From assembly GCA_002482545.1 (NCBI GenBank), contig DLGF01000017.1:48426-93237 (forward strand): a DNA stretch of 44,812 nt, given 5' to 3'. A program made the position numbers and the translations under genes. This stretch comes from Sporomusaceae bacterium UBA7701 (GTDB taxonomy: Bacteria > Bacillota > Negativicutes > Sporomusales > UBA7701). The notes under the pieces were generated by a model. It saw only the letters and a list, made by a program, of their open reading frames with translations, was not told the origin of the DNA and did not search any database. Of this stretch, positions 25,239 through 32,210 are shown in pieces. How positions within the stretch are numbered: position 1 is the first letter of the stretch; every line of letters begins with the position of its first letter.

Positions 25239-26426
25239 ATGGATAATATCTCTAAAGAGCAAATTCGACAATTTCGCCTTCATTCGCACCATTTGGACAC
25301 ATGGTATCAGAAGGCCGATGTGGAGGGCATTGCTGGCGCTTGCGGTTTTCAAAACTCGCCACCCGGCGCATGGGAGATCGCATTACATAACCGCATCCCT
25401 GATTGCCAACAGGACGATATGAAACAGCTGCTTGAAGTCGAGAAAACACTGTTGCAGGCATGGAGTTTTCGTGGTGCGCCCGTGGTCTTTCCCACTTCGG
25501 AAAGTGATGCGTTTTTGGCGGCGCTTGTTTCCGAACAAGACGAACCTTGGATCTATACCCAGGGAATACAACTGGCCCTTGATTTTTTGCAAATGTCCTT
25601 TGGAGAATTACTGCTGTTACTCAAACAGGTCATGCCGAAACTGGACGGCAAAGTATTAAAAAGCAAAACCGTGTTAGACCAAACTTTGGCCGAATGGGTG
25701 CTGCCGCTTCTTCCAAATGATAAAAGGGATTTGTGGAACAAGCCCTCTATGTACGGGAACCCGGAGAAACAGACCGTCGGCGGTGCAGCAGTTTCTTTTT
25801 TACTTCGGCCTTGCGCTTTTATGGGCTTGGTTGTTTTTGGCAAGAGAGAAGGTATTAGCCCCACATTTACTGCATATAAACACTGGACAGGTCATTCCCT
25901 TGAAGTAAAGGGTGTCCCCGAGCAAAAATTGGCGCGAAAATATCTACACTGTTTCGGCCCCGCATCCATAGGCGGGTTTGCGGATTGGCTTGGATGTTCC
26001 TCTCTACAGGCCGAACGAATATGGCAAACCGTTATAGATGAAATCGAGCCTGTCAACCTGTCCGGGAAAGAACGCTATATACTATCAACTGACAAAGAAC
26101 TGCTTTTATCCCCGCCGCAATCAGAGAGAAAAGTACACTTGCTCGGAGGGCATGACCCTTATTTAGGTTTGCAAGACCGTGATGTTATCTTGGACAACAA
26201 GGCACGGCAAAAACAAATTTGGCAGACCGTTTCAAATCCCGGTGCCGTGTTATGGCAGGGTGAAATAGTAGGCATGTGGAAATCCAAGAAAAGCGGTAAA
26301 GGATTAGAAATAGAAGTTGCTTTGTGGGATGATGCAAAAATGTCCAAAAGGGATATCCAGGATTTAGGCGATGGATATGCTTTGTTTCAACAGCTCAAGC
26401 TAAACAAAATTACATTTTTAGCATAA
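25239..26426 (+). CDS. winged-helix HTH_42 (AlkZ/AlkX-like) protein
   Basis: 395 residues. Motifs of the HTH_42 family are clear: QAWSFRGAPVVFPTSESD, GPASIGGFADWLG, and LLGGHDPYLGLQDRDVILD near the C-terminus. Family members of known function are DNA glycosylases that excise bulky or crosslinked alkylated bases. Their QxQ/QxD catalytic motif aligns, by eye, with GFQ in ACGFQNSPPGAW, so the first Gln seems to be lost and the activity may differ. It stands alone between repeat fragments C and D, which suggests a transferred single-gene module. No membrane or export signal. Confidence 0.72.
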   Translation: MDNISKEQIRQFRLHSHHLDTWYQKADVEGIAGACGFQNSPPGAWEIALHNRIPDCQQDDMKQLLEVEKTLLQAWSFRGAPVVFPTSESDAFLAALVSEQDEPWIYTQGIQLALDFLQMSFGELLLLLKQVMPKLDGKVLKSKTVLDQTLAEWVLPLLPNDKRDLWNKPSMYGNPEKQTVGGAAVSFLLRPCAFMGLVVFGKREGISPTFTAYKHWTGHSLEVKGVPEQKLARKYLHCFGPASIGGFADWLGCSSLQAERIWQTVIDEIEPVNLSGKERYILSTDKELLLSPPQSERKVHLLGGHDPYLGLQDRDVILDNKARQKQIWQTVSNPGAVLWQGEIVGMWKSKKSGKGLEIEVALWDDAKMSKRDIQDLGDGYALFQQLKLNKITFLA

Positions 26427-26429
26427 CTA

Positions 26430-26612
26430 GTGTCGGGAGGACGGTTCTTTGACACAAAAATGGGTGGATTTGCAAGGTCGTGGTTCGCCTCCACCATGCA
26501 AATCCGGAATGACAAGAGCCCGCGAATTCCGCGGGCTCTTGTTGTTGGAGCGGTTGGCGGAGGGGGCCTCCATCAACGAAACAATATGTCAAAGGAACCG
26601 TCCCTCTGACAC
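26430..26612 (+). repeat. composite ssrA-like repeat, copy D
   Basis: Full copy of 183 bases beginning four bases after the upstream stop. Left end 26430-26455 and right end 26586-26612 are near-perfect inverted repeats carrying GGACGGTTC and GGAACCGTCC. Hairpin 1 (GGATTTGCA with TGCAAATCC), hairpin 2 (GAGCCCGCGAA...GCGGGCTC) and hairpin 3 are all present. Confidence 0.82.
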
Positions 26613-26651
26613 ATTCCTGGTATCGAAGGTACTCCAAAAGGTCTTGCTGTG

Positions 26652-26680
26652 TTGACTCTCATAAGCAGTTATGATATATT
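26652..26680 (+). promoter_or_regulatory. promoter of the EamA-type transporter
   Basis: TTGACT (26652-26657), exactly 17 bases, TATATT (26675-26680): a strong sigma-A promoter, about 85 bases before the start codon. Confidence 0.75.
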
Positions 26681-26691
26681 ATAAAAAAATA

Positions 26692-26755
26692 GCTCATTTC
26701 GGATTGAGCACCTTACCGCAAACAAGGCTTTTTCTTGTTTGCGGTTTTTATTTTT
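26692..26755 (+). promoter_or_regulatory. attenuator-like leader before transporter gene
   Basis: The short transcript leader holds a small hairpin (GCTCA 26692-26696, TGAGC 26705-26709). It is followed by a complete intrinsic terminator (CCGCAAACAAG 26716-26726, CTTGTTTGCGG 26734-26744, then TTTTTATTTTT) just before the ribosome-binding site GGAGG. A terminator between promoter and gene implies conditional read-through. I do not recognise a known riboswitch class. Confidence 0.6.
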
Positions 26756-26764
26756 GGAGGAAAT

Positions 26765-27190
26765 ATGTGGGAACTAATATGGCCAATTTTACTTGTGATA
26801 GGTGCAAATACTTTTTACAATATATGCGCAAAATCAACGCCGAATGATATAAATGCGTTTGCATCGTTGGGCATAACTTATTTTACCGCCATGATTCTGA
26901 GTATTATCATGTTTTTTATTACTGGCAGTTCGCCAAAACTGACGGCTGAACTTGCCAAAGCAAATTGGACTTCAGTTGTTTTGGGTATCTCGATTGTAGC
27001 TCTTGAGTTTGGTTATGTCAGCCTATATCGCGCAGGTTGGAAAATAGGCGAAGCGTCTTTAGTTGCAAATATCATTTTAGCTTGTGTTTTACTGCTAGTA
27101 GGATTATTACTATATAAAGAAGCCGTATCATTACGGCAAATAGTTGGCATGATTATCTGTGGGATTGGTTTATTCCTGATAGGTAAATAA
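26765..27190 (+). CDS. small EamA/DMT-type membrane transporter
   Basis: 141 residues from the ATG at 26765, which follows TTTGGAGG at 26753-26760. About four to five hydrophobic helices, starting MWELIWPILLVIGANTFYN and ending IVGMIICGIGLFLIG, which is the single-EamA-domain pattern of the drug/metabolite transporter superfamily. Half-size members probably work as dimers. The preceding terminator-type leader suggests that expression is turned on by a signal, possibly the substrate. Substrate unknown. Confidence 0.75.
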   Translation: MWELIWPILLVIGANTFYNICAKSTPNDINAFASLGITYFTAMILSIIMFFITGSSPKLTAELAKANWTSVVLGISIVALEFGYVSLYRAGWKIGEASLVANIILACVLLLVGLLLYKEAVSLRQIVGMIICGIGLFLIGK

Positions 27191-27196
27191 CAAAAG

Positions 27197-27333
27197 GTGT
27201 CAAGGGACGGTTCCTATGACACAAAAATGGGTGGATTTGCAGGGTCGCGAATTGCCCCCACCATGCAAATCCGGAATGGCTGAGAGCCCGCGAATCTTGT
27301 GGGCTCTTGTTGTTGGAGCGGACCTCTGTTAGG
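27197..27333 (+). repeat. composite ssrA-like repeat, copy E (right end lost)
   Basis: The left end GTGTC...GGGACGGTTCC...GACAC (27197-27222), hairpin 1 (GGATTTGCA...TGCAAATCC) and a decayed hairpin 2 (GAGCCCGCGAATCTTGTGGG, then CTCTTGTTGTT) are kept. Hairpin 3 breaks off after TTGGAGCGGACC. The following stretch to 27562 shows no supported gene. Confidence 0.75.
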
Positions 27334-27562
27334 AAAAATAAATTGAATCAAATCTCGCAAGGTGGTAAAATTTGCTTGCAAATGTCGATTACTTAGGTAA
27401 TTATGACATCGTTCAATATCACCATGATACATCCTCGTGTATTCTGACGTAACTAAAATTAAAGATGTTGGTAGACCAACGGTGATGAAATGAAGATTTG
27501 GGAGAGTAGGAAAAAGAGACGAAGTTATATTATGCGGCAAATGGAGAATCGGTGGAGTTATT

Positions 27563-27646
27563 TTGAAAAGAGAGTGCGAGACGTGCAACTATCCTCTGGT
27601 ATATTTCGATAAATATGATTGTAACTTCTGTATTGAAAGAGATTAG
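27563..27646 (+). CDS. 27-residue CxxC/CxxC micro-ORF
   Basis: Starts at TTG with GGTGGAG five bases upstream. It encodes a mini zinc-ribbon-like peptide with CETC and CNFC spaced 15 residues apart (between the start of the first Cys pair and the second). The frame continues open for about 20 codons upstream without a better start, so it may be the tail of a decayed zinc-ribbon gene. Speculative. Confidence 0.25.
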   Translation: MKRECETCNYPLVYFDKYDCNFCIERD

Positions 27647-27747
27647 CAGAAAGCTTATTTTATCCATTGATGACGCAGTGGCTAGTGGCAAAATGCTTTA
27701 TTTTTATGGTATCTAATTGGCTTTAGTTATCATACCGAAATGTTAAA

Positions 27748-27776
27748 GTGAGTCAAGGGACGGTTCCCTGACTCAC
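27748..27776. repeat. solo inverted repeat with GGGACGGTTCCC centre
   Basis: GTGAGTCA...TGACTCAC arms surround AGGGACGGTTCCC, forming a 29-base palindrome. It is a stand-alone relative of the ends of the composite repeat, with GAGTC in place of GTGTC. Confidence 0.6.
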
Positions 27777-27825
27777 AAGAGGTCAGGCCTTTTTGTCCAG
27801 ATTATAGCTAAAAGGAGAGGGAGAA

Positions 27826-27999
27826 ATGGCAGTTGTAAAATGCACAAAATGCGGAAAAGTGTTTAATACAGAGGGAGCAATACTGAAACCGATAGGCGAT
27901 GGCGGATATTTAGAATGTTGTCCCAAATGCGGGAGCACGAGTGTATACTGTGTGGACGATTTCTCAAACGACGAGGATCGATTATGGGAGGGGTATTAG
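27826..27999 (+). CDS. 57-residue zinc-ribbon protein
   Basis: A short gene with AAAGGAGAGGG upstream of the ATG. Two cysteine pairs, CTKC near residue 6 and CCPKCG near residue 31, form a plausible zinc ribbon, followed by an acidic tail (VDDFSNDEDRLWEGY). No family assignment beyond zinc-ribbon-like. It lies between the solo palindrome and repeat copy G. Confidence 0.6.
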   Translation: MAVVKCTKCGKVFNTEGAILKPIGDGGYLECCPKCGSTSVYCVDDFSNDEDRLWEGY

Positions 28000-28039
28000 G
28001 AAAGGAAGGACAGTCATCTGGCCCGGCCGCAGGAGTACA

Positions 28040-28135
28040 AAGGACGGCTCTTTGCCTCCACCAAGTAAATCCGGAAAACTTGAGAGCCCGCGAATTTCGC
28101 GGGCTCTTGTTGTTGGAGGCGGTTAGTGGAGGTGG
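28040..28135 (+). repeat. composite ssrA-like repeat, copy G (partial)
   Basis: Only a remnant of the left end (AGGACGGCTC) is kept, fused directly to GCCTCCACCA. The hairpin 2 core (GAGCCCGCGAA with TTCGCGGGCTC, TTGTTGTTGG) and part of hairpin 3 (GCGGTTAGTGGAGGTGG) follow. The right end is missing. Confidence 0.7.
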
Positions 28136-28148
28136 CCGTCGCGTGCTT

Positions 28149-28189
28149 TATAAACTATAATTATTATTATTGAATAATTATAGTTTATA
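28149..28189. repeat. 17-bp-arm inverted repeat upstream of small gene
   Basis: TATAAACTATAATTATT (28149-28165) and its exact reverse complement (28173-28189) flank 7 bases. It is directly followed by the palindrome ATATGGTACCATAT (28187-28200). It sits where the promoter of the 28227 gene should be, so it is a candidate operator. Confidence 0.55.
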
Positions 28190-28226
28190 TGGTACCATAT
28201 AATCAAATGTACTGGAGGTGACGATG

Positions 28227-28469
28227 ATGACCGATAAGGAATTTTTAGACTTGCTGATGCTGTATAAAGCCGGAAAAGTTCCAGTATTGAATGTCGGATT
28301 GGCATTAGCGAAAAATCAATTTGGCGATGAATACATAGCGTTAGCCAATAATATTTTGATTGCCCAGAAACAACAAGGCAAGGTGGGCAGACCGCAAACT
28401 ATTTCTCACGATGAGAAAGAAGCGATTTTTAAGGTAGGAGCAGACGGGATACAGGGACAGGCTACATAA
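28227..28469 (+). CDS. hypothetical 80-residue protein
   Basis: TGGAGGTG precedes in-frame ATGs at 28224 and 28227; the latter has the better spacing. The protein begins MTDKEFLDLLMLYKAGKVP and has a helical middle (ALAKNQFGDEYIALANNIL) and a polar tail. No family recognised. The long inverted repeat upstream suggests tight regulation. It is likely expressed, given a strong ribosome-binding site. Confidence 0.55.
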   Translation: MTDKEFLDLLMLYKAGKVPVLNVGLALAKNQFGDEYIALANNILIAQKQQGKVGRPQTISHDEKEAIFKVGADGIQGQAT

Positions 28470-28501
28470 AATGATAAAACATAACATGCAGCTATTACCT
28501 T

Positions 28502-28616
28502 GTGGATTTGCAGGGACGCAGACCGTCTTCGCCGGGCAAATCCCACTTGAAATACTGAAGAAAACATGACAAGCCTCGTTTGCCGCCACAAAACGGCTAA
28601 CGGGGCTTGCTTTTTT
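28502..28616 (+). repeat. repeat fragment copy H with its own terminator
   Basis: The hairpin 1 analogue GTGGATTTGC (28502-28511) pairs with GCAAATCCCAC (28536-28546), around a diverged middle. It is followed at 28571-28616 by an unrelated intrinsic terminator (AAGCCTCGTT with AACGGGGCTT, then TTTTTT). Confidence 0.6.
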
Positions 28617-28760
28617 CAGCAAATTACGCAAGAAGCAAAACAAAAGAAAGGCTGCCGGTGCCCTTTTGTACCTTGCTCAAATTGCAGGTGCTTTTTAGGG
28701 GGATATCGAAAAGGTATTTCCAACTGCGGTTCCCCCAAAAACTGGGAGGAGGATAAAATC

Positions 28761-29144
28761 ATGATGAGGCTTAGGAGTATGGGTGTAAACTTTCAATGCA
28801 TGGATGCCGACAAAAAGATAACCGTGGATACATCCGAGAAAAATGGAGGAACAGGTCAACACCTTCAGCCCTTCGAACTGCTGGAAGCGGCGGTAGCGGC
28901 ATGCATGAACATTACCGCGAGGGCGCGGGCGGAAAGAGCAGGGATAAAACTAAACGATGTCCAGACTGCCGTACGGATGAACTGGAGCGAAGAGGGTAAG
29001 CTCATATTTGAATATGATTATTCCTTGGGGAGCTTGGACGATGATGAGACCCGGAACATGCTTGTAGATGCAATAAATGGTTGCTTAATGCGGCAGCTTT
29101 TGACGCAGCGCAAAATTGAGTTCAAAAAAACTGAAGCGAAATAG
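28761..29144 (+). CDS. OsmC family protein
   Basis: 127 residues from ATG 28761, preceded by GGGAGGAGG. The frame is open for 65 codons upstream, but those overlap the terminator of repeat H and lack homology. OsmC/Ohr hallmarks: QPFELLEAAVAACMNITARARAERAGI with the first peroxidatic-type Cys, and NGCLMRQLL with the second. Members reduce organic or fatty-acid hydroperoxides, although some lack activity. It is a monocistronic module between repeat copies H and I. Confidence 0.82.
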   Translation: MMRLRSMGVNFQCMDADKKITVDTSEKNGGTGQHLQPFELLEAAVAACMNITARARAERAGIKLNDVQTAVRMNWSEEGKLIFEYDYSLGSLDDDETRNMLVDAINGCLMRQLLTQRKIEFKKTEAK

Positions 29145-29267
29145 GCGGAAATAGCTCTAGCCAACAACATGAGGCAAGTTAATCGGCAGCTACATCGAAA
29201 GGACTGGCGGCTACAGATTGTCGCTGGGGAACAGCTTTTCTGCATCATTTAGAGAACTAAAATTGTC

Positions 29268-29380
29268 GGATTTGCAAGGTCGCGGATCGCCTCCACCAAC
29301 CAAATCCCACTTAAAGTGACCACAAAATGTAACAAGAAGCATAAGATTGCCGCTTCGGCAACTTATGCTTCTTGTTTTGC
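29268..29380 (+). repeat. repeat fragment copy I with its own terminator
   Basis: GGATTTGCAAGGTCGCGGAT, CGCCTCCACC and CAAATCCCAC (29268-29310) keep hairpin 1. At 29331-29380 a different long terminator follows: a 15-base stem AACAAGAAGCATAAG/CTTATGCTTCTTGTT topped by TTGCCG/CGGCAA and ending TTTTGC. The rest of 29145-29727 shows no intact gene. Confidence 0.65.
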
Positions 29381-29513
29381 TCGGTACATTTGTGCTTCCT
29401 TGTAGTATGTAAAAGGAGTTTCAGCTATAATGCGACAATATGAATAAACCATATTTTTAAAGCCGAATTGGATGTATCGGAATAACGCTAATTGGATATT
29501 TCGGGAGGGGTAA

Positions 29514-29699
29514 TTCCTATATTATACTGAGAGCGAGGCACTTGTCGGAAAGATTAGGGGAATTGCAACGAATATCACTCTTGAAAAAAGTGCGGACATT
29601 CCTTGGTATAAACAGATCAGAAGCAGATTCGTCACAGCCAATGACTACCTCGGCTTGGCTGATCATCCTCAAAACGAACATTTTGGACAGCCGCAATAA
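29514..29699 (+). pseudogene. possible decayed gene fragment
   Basis: An open stretch of 61 codons between stops, without a start codon or ribosome-binding site, reads like protein (for example IATNITLEKSADIPWYKQI, then RSRFVTANDYLGLADHPQ). It ends 28 bases before the M20 gene. I do not recognise the family. It may be the 3' end of a gene lost by deletion. Confidence 0.3.
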
Positions 29700-29727
29700 A
29701 CCCAAACAATGAAAAGGAGTGAAGGGT

Positions 29728-30903
29728 ATGGACCAACTGGACAGACAAATAGGGAAAATAAAGCAGGAACTGGTAAGCGTCAGGAAAGAACTGCACCGTA
29801 TCCCTGAAGTCGGATTTCAGGAGTACAAAACGGCCGCAAAAGTAGCGGAGTATCTGAAAAACCTAGGGCTGGAAGTACAGACCGGAGTAGCCGGAACCGG
29901 AGTCATCGCCCTGTTGCGCGGGAGAGGCGAAGGCCCGACGACGGCCATAAGAGCTTGCCTGGATGCATTGGCCATGGACGAGCGCTCGGGCGTTGACTAT
30001 GCATCTGAACATGAAGGAGTATTCCACGGCTGCGGCCATGACGGCAATATGACTTTTGTTTTGGGCGCGGCCAATATTCTGTCGCAGTATAAAGATCAAC
30101 TAAAGGGAAATGTGAAGTTTATATTTCAGCCGGCCGAGGAGGAAACTGGCGGCGCCGCCGCAATAATCAAAGCGGGAGGCTTAAAAAATCCCGACGTTGA
30201 CGCAATTGTTCACCTTCATAACTGGCCCGGCATCAAGGAAGGCGTCATTGCCGTCAAGTCTGGCCCGGTTATGACGTCCAGCGATCTTTTTCAATTGGAA
30301 ATCATCGGGACGCCTGGACATGGCGCTTGGCCGCATTTGGCGGTCGATCCTGTCGTTGTCGCCGCAGACGTGATCTCTGCCTTTCAAAATATCATCAGTC
30401 GGGAAATCGATCCTCTAAAGCCTGCGATAATCACGATCGGCAAAATCTACGGCGGAACCGCGGTCAATATAATTCCGCAAACGATTACGCTCGACGGGAC
30501 GGTTCGCACATTCGACCTGGAAGTCAGAGATTTTATCCAAACCCGCATCGAGGAGGTCGTTAAGGGTGTCACCCAGGCGGCTCGCGCCAAATATAAGTTA
30601 ACCTTTAATCGCATTATGCCCCCCGTGATCAATGATGGACAACTGGCCGCCAAGGTTAGCCGAAGCTTAAGCTCTTCACTGGGGACTGACCTGGTGACGG
30701 ACGACTTTACACCGGTAATGGGGTGTGAGGAATTCTCCCTTTTCCAGCAGGAAGTGCCCGGCCTCTTCCTGTATATTGGCAACGATAAAGAGGGGGGCGA
30801 CGTCATACCTGTCCATGCCCCGAATTATGTCTTTAATGACGAAATCCTTGTGACCGGTGTAAAAGCTCTCTGTAAGATCGTATTAGACTACCAAAGGGAC
30901 TAA
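29728..30903 (+). CDS. M20 family amidohydrolase
   Basis: 391 residues from ATG 29728 (AAAAGGAG nine bases upstream). M20D type: RKELHRIPEVGFQEY, LDALAMDE, the metal Cys and His in HGCGHDG, the Glu pair in PAEEETGGAA, His in HLHNWPG and the last ligand His in PVHAPNYVFND. Homologues remove N-acyl groups from amino acids (aminoacylase, hippurate or IAA-amino acid hydrolase) in the cytoplasm. Monocistronic between repeat modules I and J. GC content is closer to the core genome than its neighbours. Substrate not assigned. Confidence 0.88.
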   Translation: MDQLDRQIGKIKQELVSVRKELHRIPEVGFQEYKTAAKVAEYLKNLGLEVQTGVAGTGVIALLRGRGEGPTTAIRACLDALAMDERSGVDYASEHEGVFHGCGHDGNMTFVLGAANILSQYKDQLKGNVKFIFQPAEEETGGAAAIIKAGGLKNPDVDAIVHLHNWPGIKEGVIAVKSGPVMTSSDLFQLEIIGTPGHGAWPHLAVDPVVVAADVISAFQNIISREIDPLKPAIITIGKIYGGTAVNIIPQTITLDGTVRTFDLEVRDFIQTRIEEVVKGVTQAARAKYKLTFNRIMPPVINDGQLAAKVSRSLSSSLGTDLVTDDFTPVMGCEEFSLFQQEVPGLFLYIGNDKEGGDVIPVHAPNYVFNDEILVTGVKALCKIVLDYQRD

Positions 30904-30930
30904 CAAGGTAAAATAAGATAATCGCTGTAG

Positions 30931-30967
30931 CGGCAATCCTCACTTATTAGAGAGGTTGCCGTTCTTT
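30931..30967 (+). terminator. terminator after M20 gene
   Basis: CGGCAATCCTC (30931-30941) pairs, with one bulge and a G-T pair, with GAGGTTGCCG (30952-30961), followed by TTCTTTGC. Confidence 0.5.
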
Positions 30968-30992
30968 GCTTCTGTATCATTCCGGACCTAAG

Positions 30993-31116
30993 AAGCGGGT
31001 GGGATTGGCAAGGCCATCGATCGCTTCCGCCAATCCAATCGGAATGACTTAGAGCCCGCTAACATTGCGGGTTCTTGTTGTTTGTGGGGGCGGTTGGTGG
31101 AGGTGGCTGCCAACAG
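30993..31116 (+). repeat. composite ssrA-like repeat, copy J (diverged, no GTGTC ends)
   Basis: Hairpin 1 is GGATTGGC...GCCAATCC, hairpin 2 GAGCCCGCTAACATTGCGGG followed by TTCTTGTTGTTTGTGGGGG, and hairpin 3 GGTTGGTGGAGGTGGCTGCC. The GTTGTTTGTGGGGG stretch is closer to the true ssrA flank (19436-19450) than to copies A, B and D. Confidence 0.7.
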
Positions 31117-31146
31117 TTGAGAAAATAGGAATGTAAATGATACAAT
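31117..31146 (+). promoter_or_regulatory. promoter of structured leader / methyltransferase
   Basis: TTGAGA (31117-31122), 18 bases, TACAAT (31141-31146). It begins one base after repeat J. Confidence 0.6.
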
Positions 31147-31152
31147 AGAACC

Positions 31153-31305
31153 TCCCCTTGTATCTGGTACCGTACTGAGCCGGGAGACGGACAGCCACCG
31201 AATGCAGCTGTCGGGTGGAAAGAAATGGAAAAATGAAAACGGCCGCGGCTATGAGGCCGGCGGCGCGTGGCAAGTGGAGACCCTCGGGAAACCGGGGGCT
31301 TTTTT
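31153..31305 (+). ncRNA. candidate structured leader RNA of unknown class
   Basis: About 150 GC-rich bases between a promoter and the methyltransferase gene, in an otherwise AT-rich area. They contain nested complementary segments (ACAGC with GCTGT; CCACCG with CGGGTGG; GGCCGCGGC with GGCCGGCGG). They end in a strong terminator with a GAAA tetraloop (CCCTCGG 31281-31287, CCGGGGG 31292-31298, then CTTTTTT). The layout of aptamer-like domain, terminator and gene is that of a riboswitch or other attenuation leader. I could not match it to any class I know. Confidence 0.5.
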
Positions 31306-31367
31306 ACATCTCGCATCGAGACAATAATGTACTCGATATCATAACCTAATAATAAGGAGGAATGCAA

Positions 31368-31961
31368 ATGCATATAAGTTCACTAGCTAAAATGGATTAT
31401 TTTGTAAAAAAATATTTAGCTCAATATGCCGATAAAGCACTCAAAATATTGGATATTGGTTCACAGGACGTAAACGGAACATACAAGCCGGTTTTTGAGA
31501 ATGATCATTGGGAATATATTGGATGCGATATGGTTTCAGGCAAAAATGTTGATATTTTATTGAAGAATGCTTATGACTGGTGCGAGATTGAATCAGCTTC
31601 ACTGGATATTGTAATTACAGGACAAACTTTTGAGCATATTGAATATCCTTGGATAACAATTTTTGAAATTGCCCGAGTTCTAAAACCGGAAGGCATTTGC
31701 TGTATTATTGCTCCGTCAAGCGGCCCAGAGCATAAATACCCGGTTGATTGTTGGAGAATCTATCCTGACGGATTTAAAGCATTGGCCAAATTTGCTTGTC
31801 TGGAAGTTATCGAAGCATTTGTTGATTTGGATGGGAAATACTTGGATGATAGTGATGTTTGGCATGACTCTGTATTAATCGCAAGAAAAAGCATCATGAC
31901 CGAAGACCAAAAAGATGCTTTTCAAATTAAAAATGCTTTTTTAAAAAGCATGGTGGGATGA
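31368..31961 (+). CDS. class I SAM-dependent methyltransferase
   Basis: 197 residues from ATG 31368 (AAGGAGG seven bases upstream; ATG 31362 is too close to it). Methyltransf_11-like: motif I KILDIGSQDVNG, an acidic residue in YIGCDMVSGKNVD, SLDIVITGQTFEHIEYP and the post-motif segment ARVLKPEGICCIIAPS. The sequence HKYPVDCWRIYPDGF is common in methyltransferases of surface-polysaccharide clusters. Target unknown. Notably AT-rich. Behind a terminator-containing leader. Confidence 0.82.
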   Translation: MHISSLAKMDYFVKKYLAQYADKALKILDIGSQDVNGTYKPVFENDHWEYIGCDMVSGKNVDILLKNAYDWCEIESASLDIVITGQTFEHIEYPWITIFEIARVLKPEGICCIIAPSSGPEHKYPVDCWRIYPDGFKALAKFACLEVIEAFVDLDGKYLDDSDVWHDSVLIARKSIMTEDQKDAFQIKNAFLKSMVG

Positions 31962-32062
31962 GACTTCGGTTTTACGGCATCTCCGGCTGAACGGGTAAAT
32001 CCGATAGGGTTTGGAGATCAATCCTTCGATTATATATCTATTATTGTTGTCTTTCACGTGTT

Positions 32063-32146
32063 TCGGATCGCCTCCACCAGTCAAATCCGGAAAATTCCCC
32101 CTGAGGGAGCCCGACCCCTCCTTGCCGGCATGGCAAGGAGGGGTTT
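32063..32146 (+). repeat. repeat fragment copy K with its own terminator
   Basis: CGGATCGCCTCCACCAGTCA and AAATCCGG (32063-32090) keep the right half of hairpin 1. The terminator is unrelated to hairpin 2: CCCCTCCTTGCC (32115-32126) with GGCAAGGAGGGG (32132-32143), then TTT. Confidence 0.6.
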
Positions 32147-32210
32147 CTGTATTTGTGGACGGATGCGGATATCTCACAGCCCCCTTGGCGATGGTGCGGC
32201 GTATTGCCTC

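Noticed and set aside
19385..31116. CRISPR array
   Set aside because: The repeats are far too long, irregularly spaced and separated by genes; there are no cas genes and no short uniform spacers.
31153..31305. Cobalamin or T-box riboswitch
   Set aside because: Isolated matches (AGCCGGGAGAC, TGGTACCG) are present, but the order and spacing of the other conserved parts are wrong.
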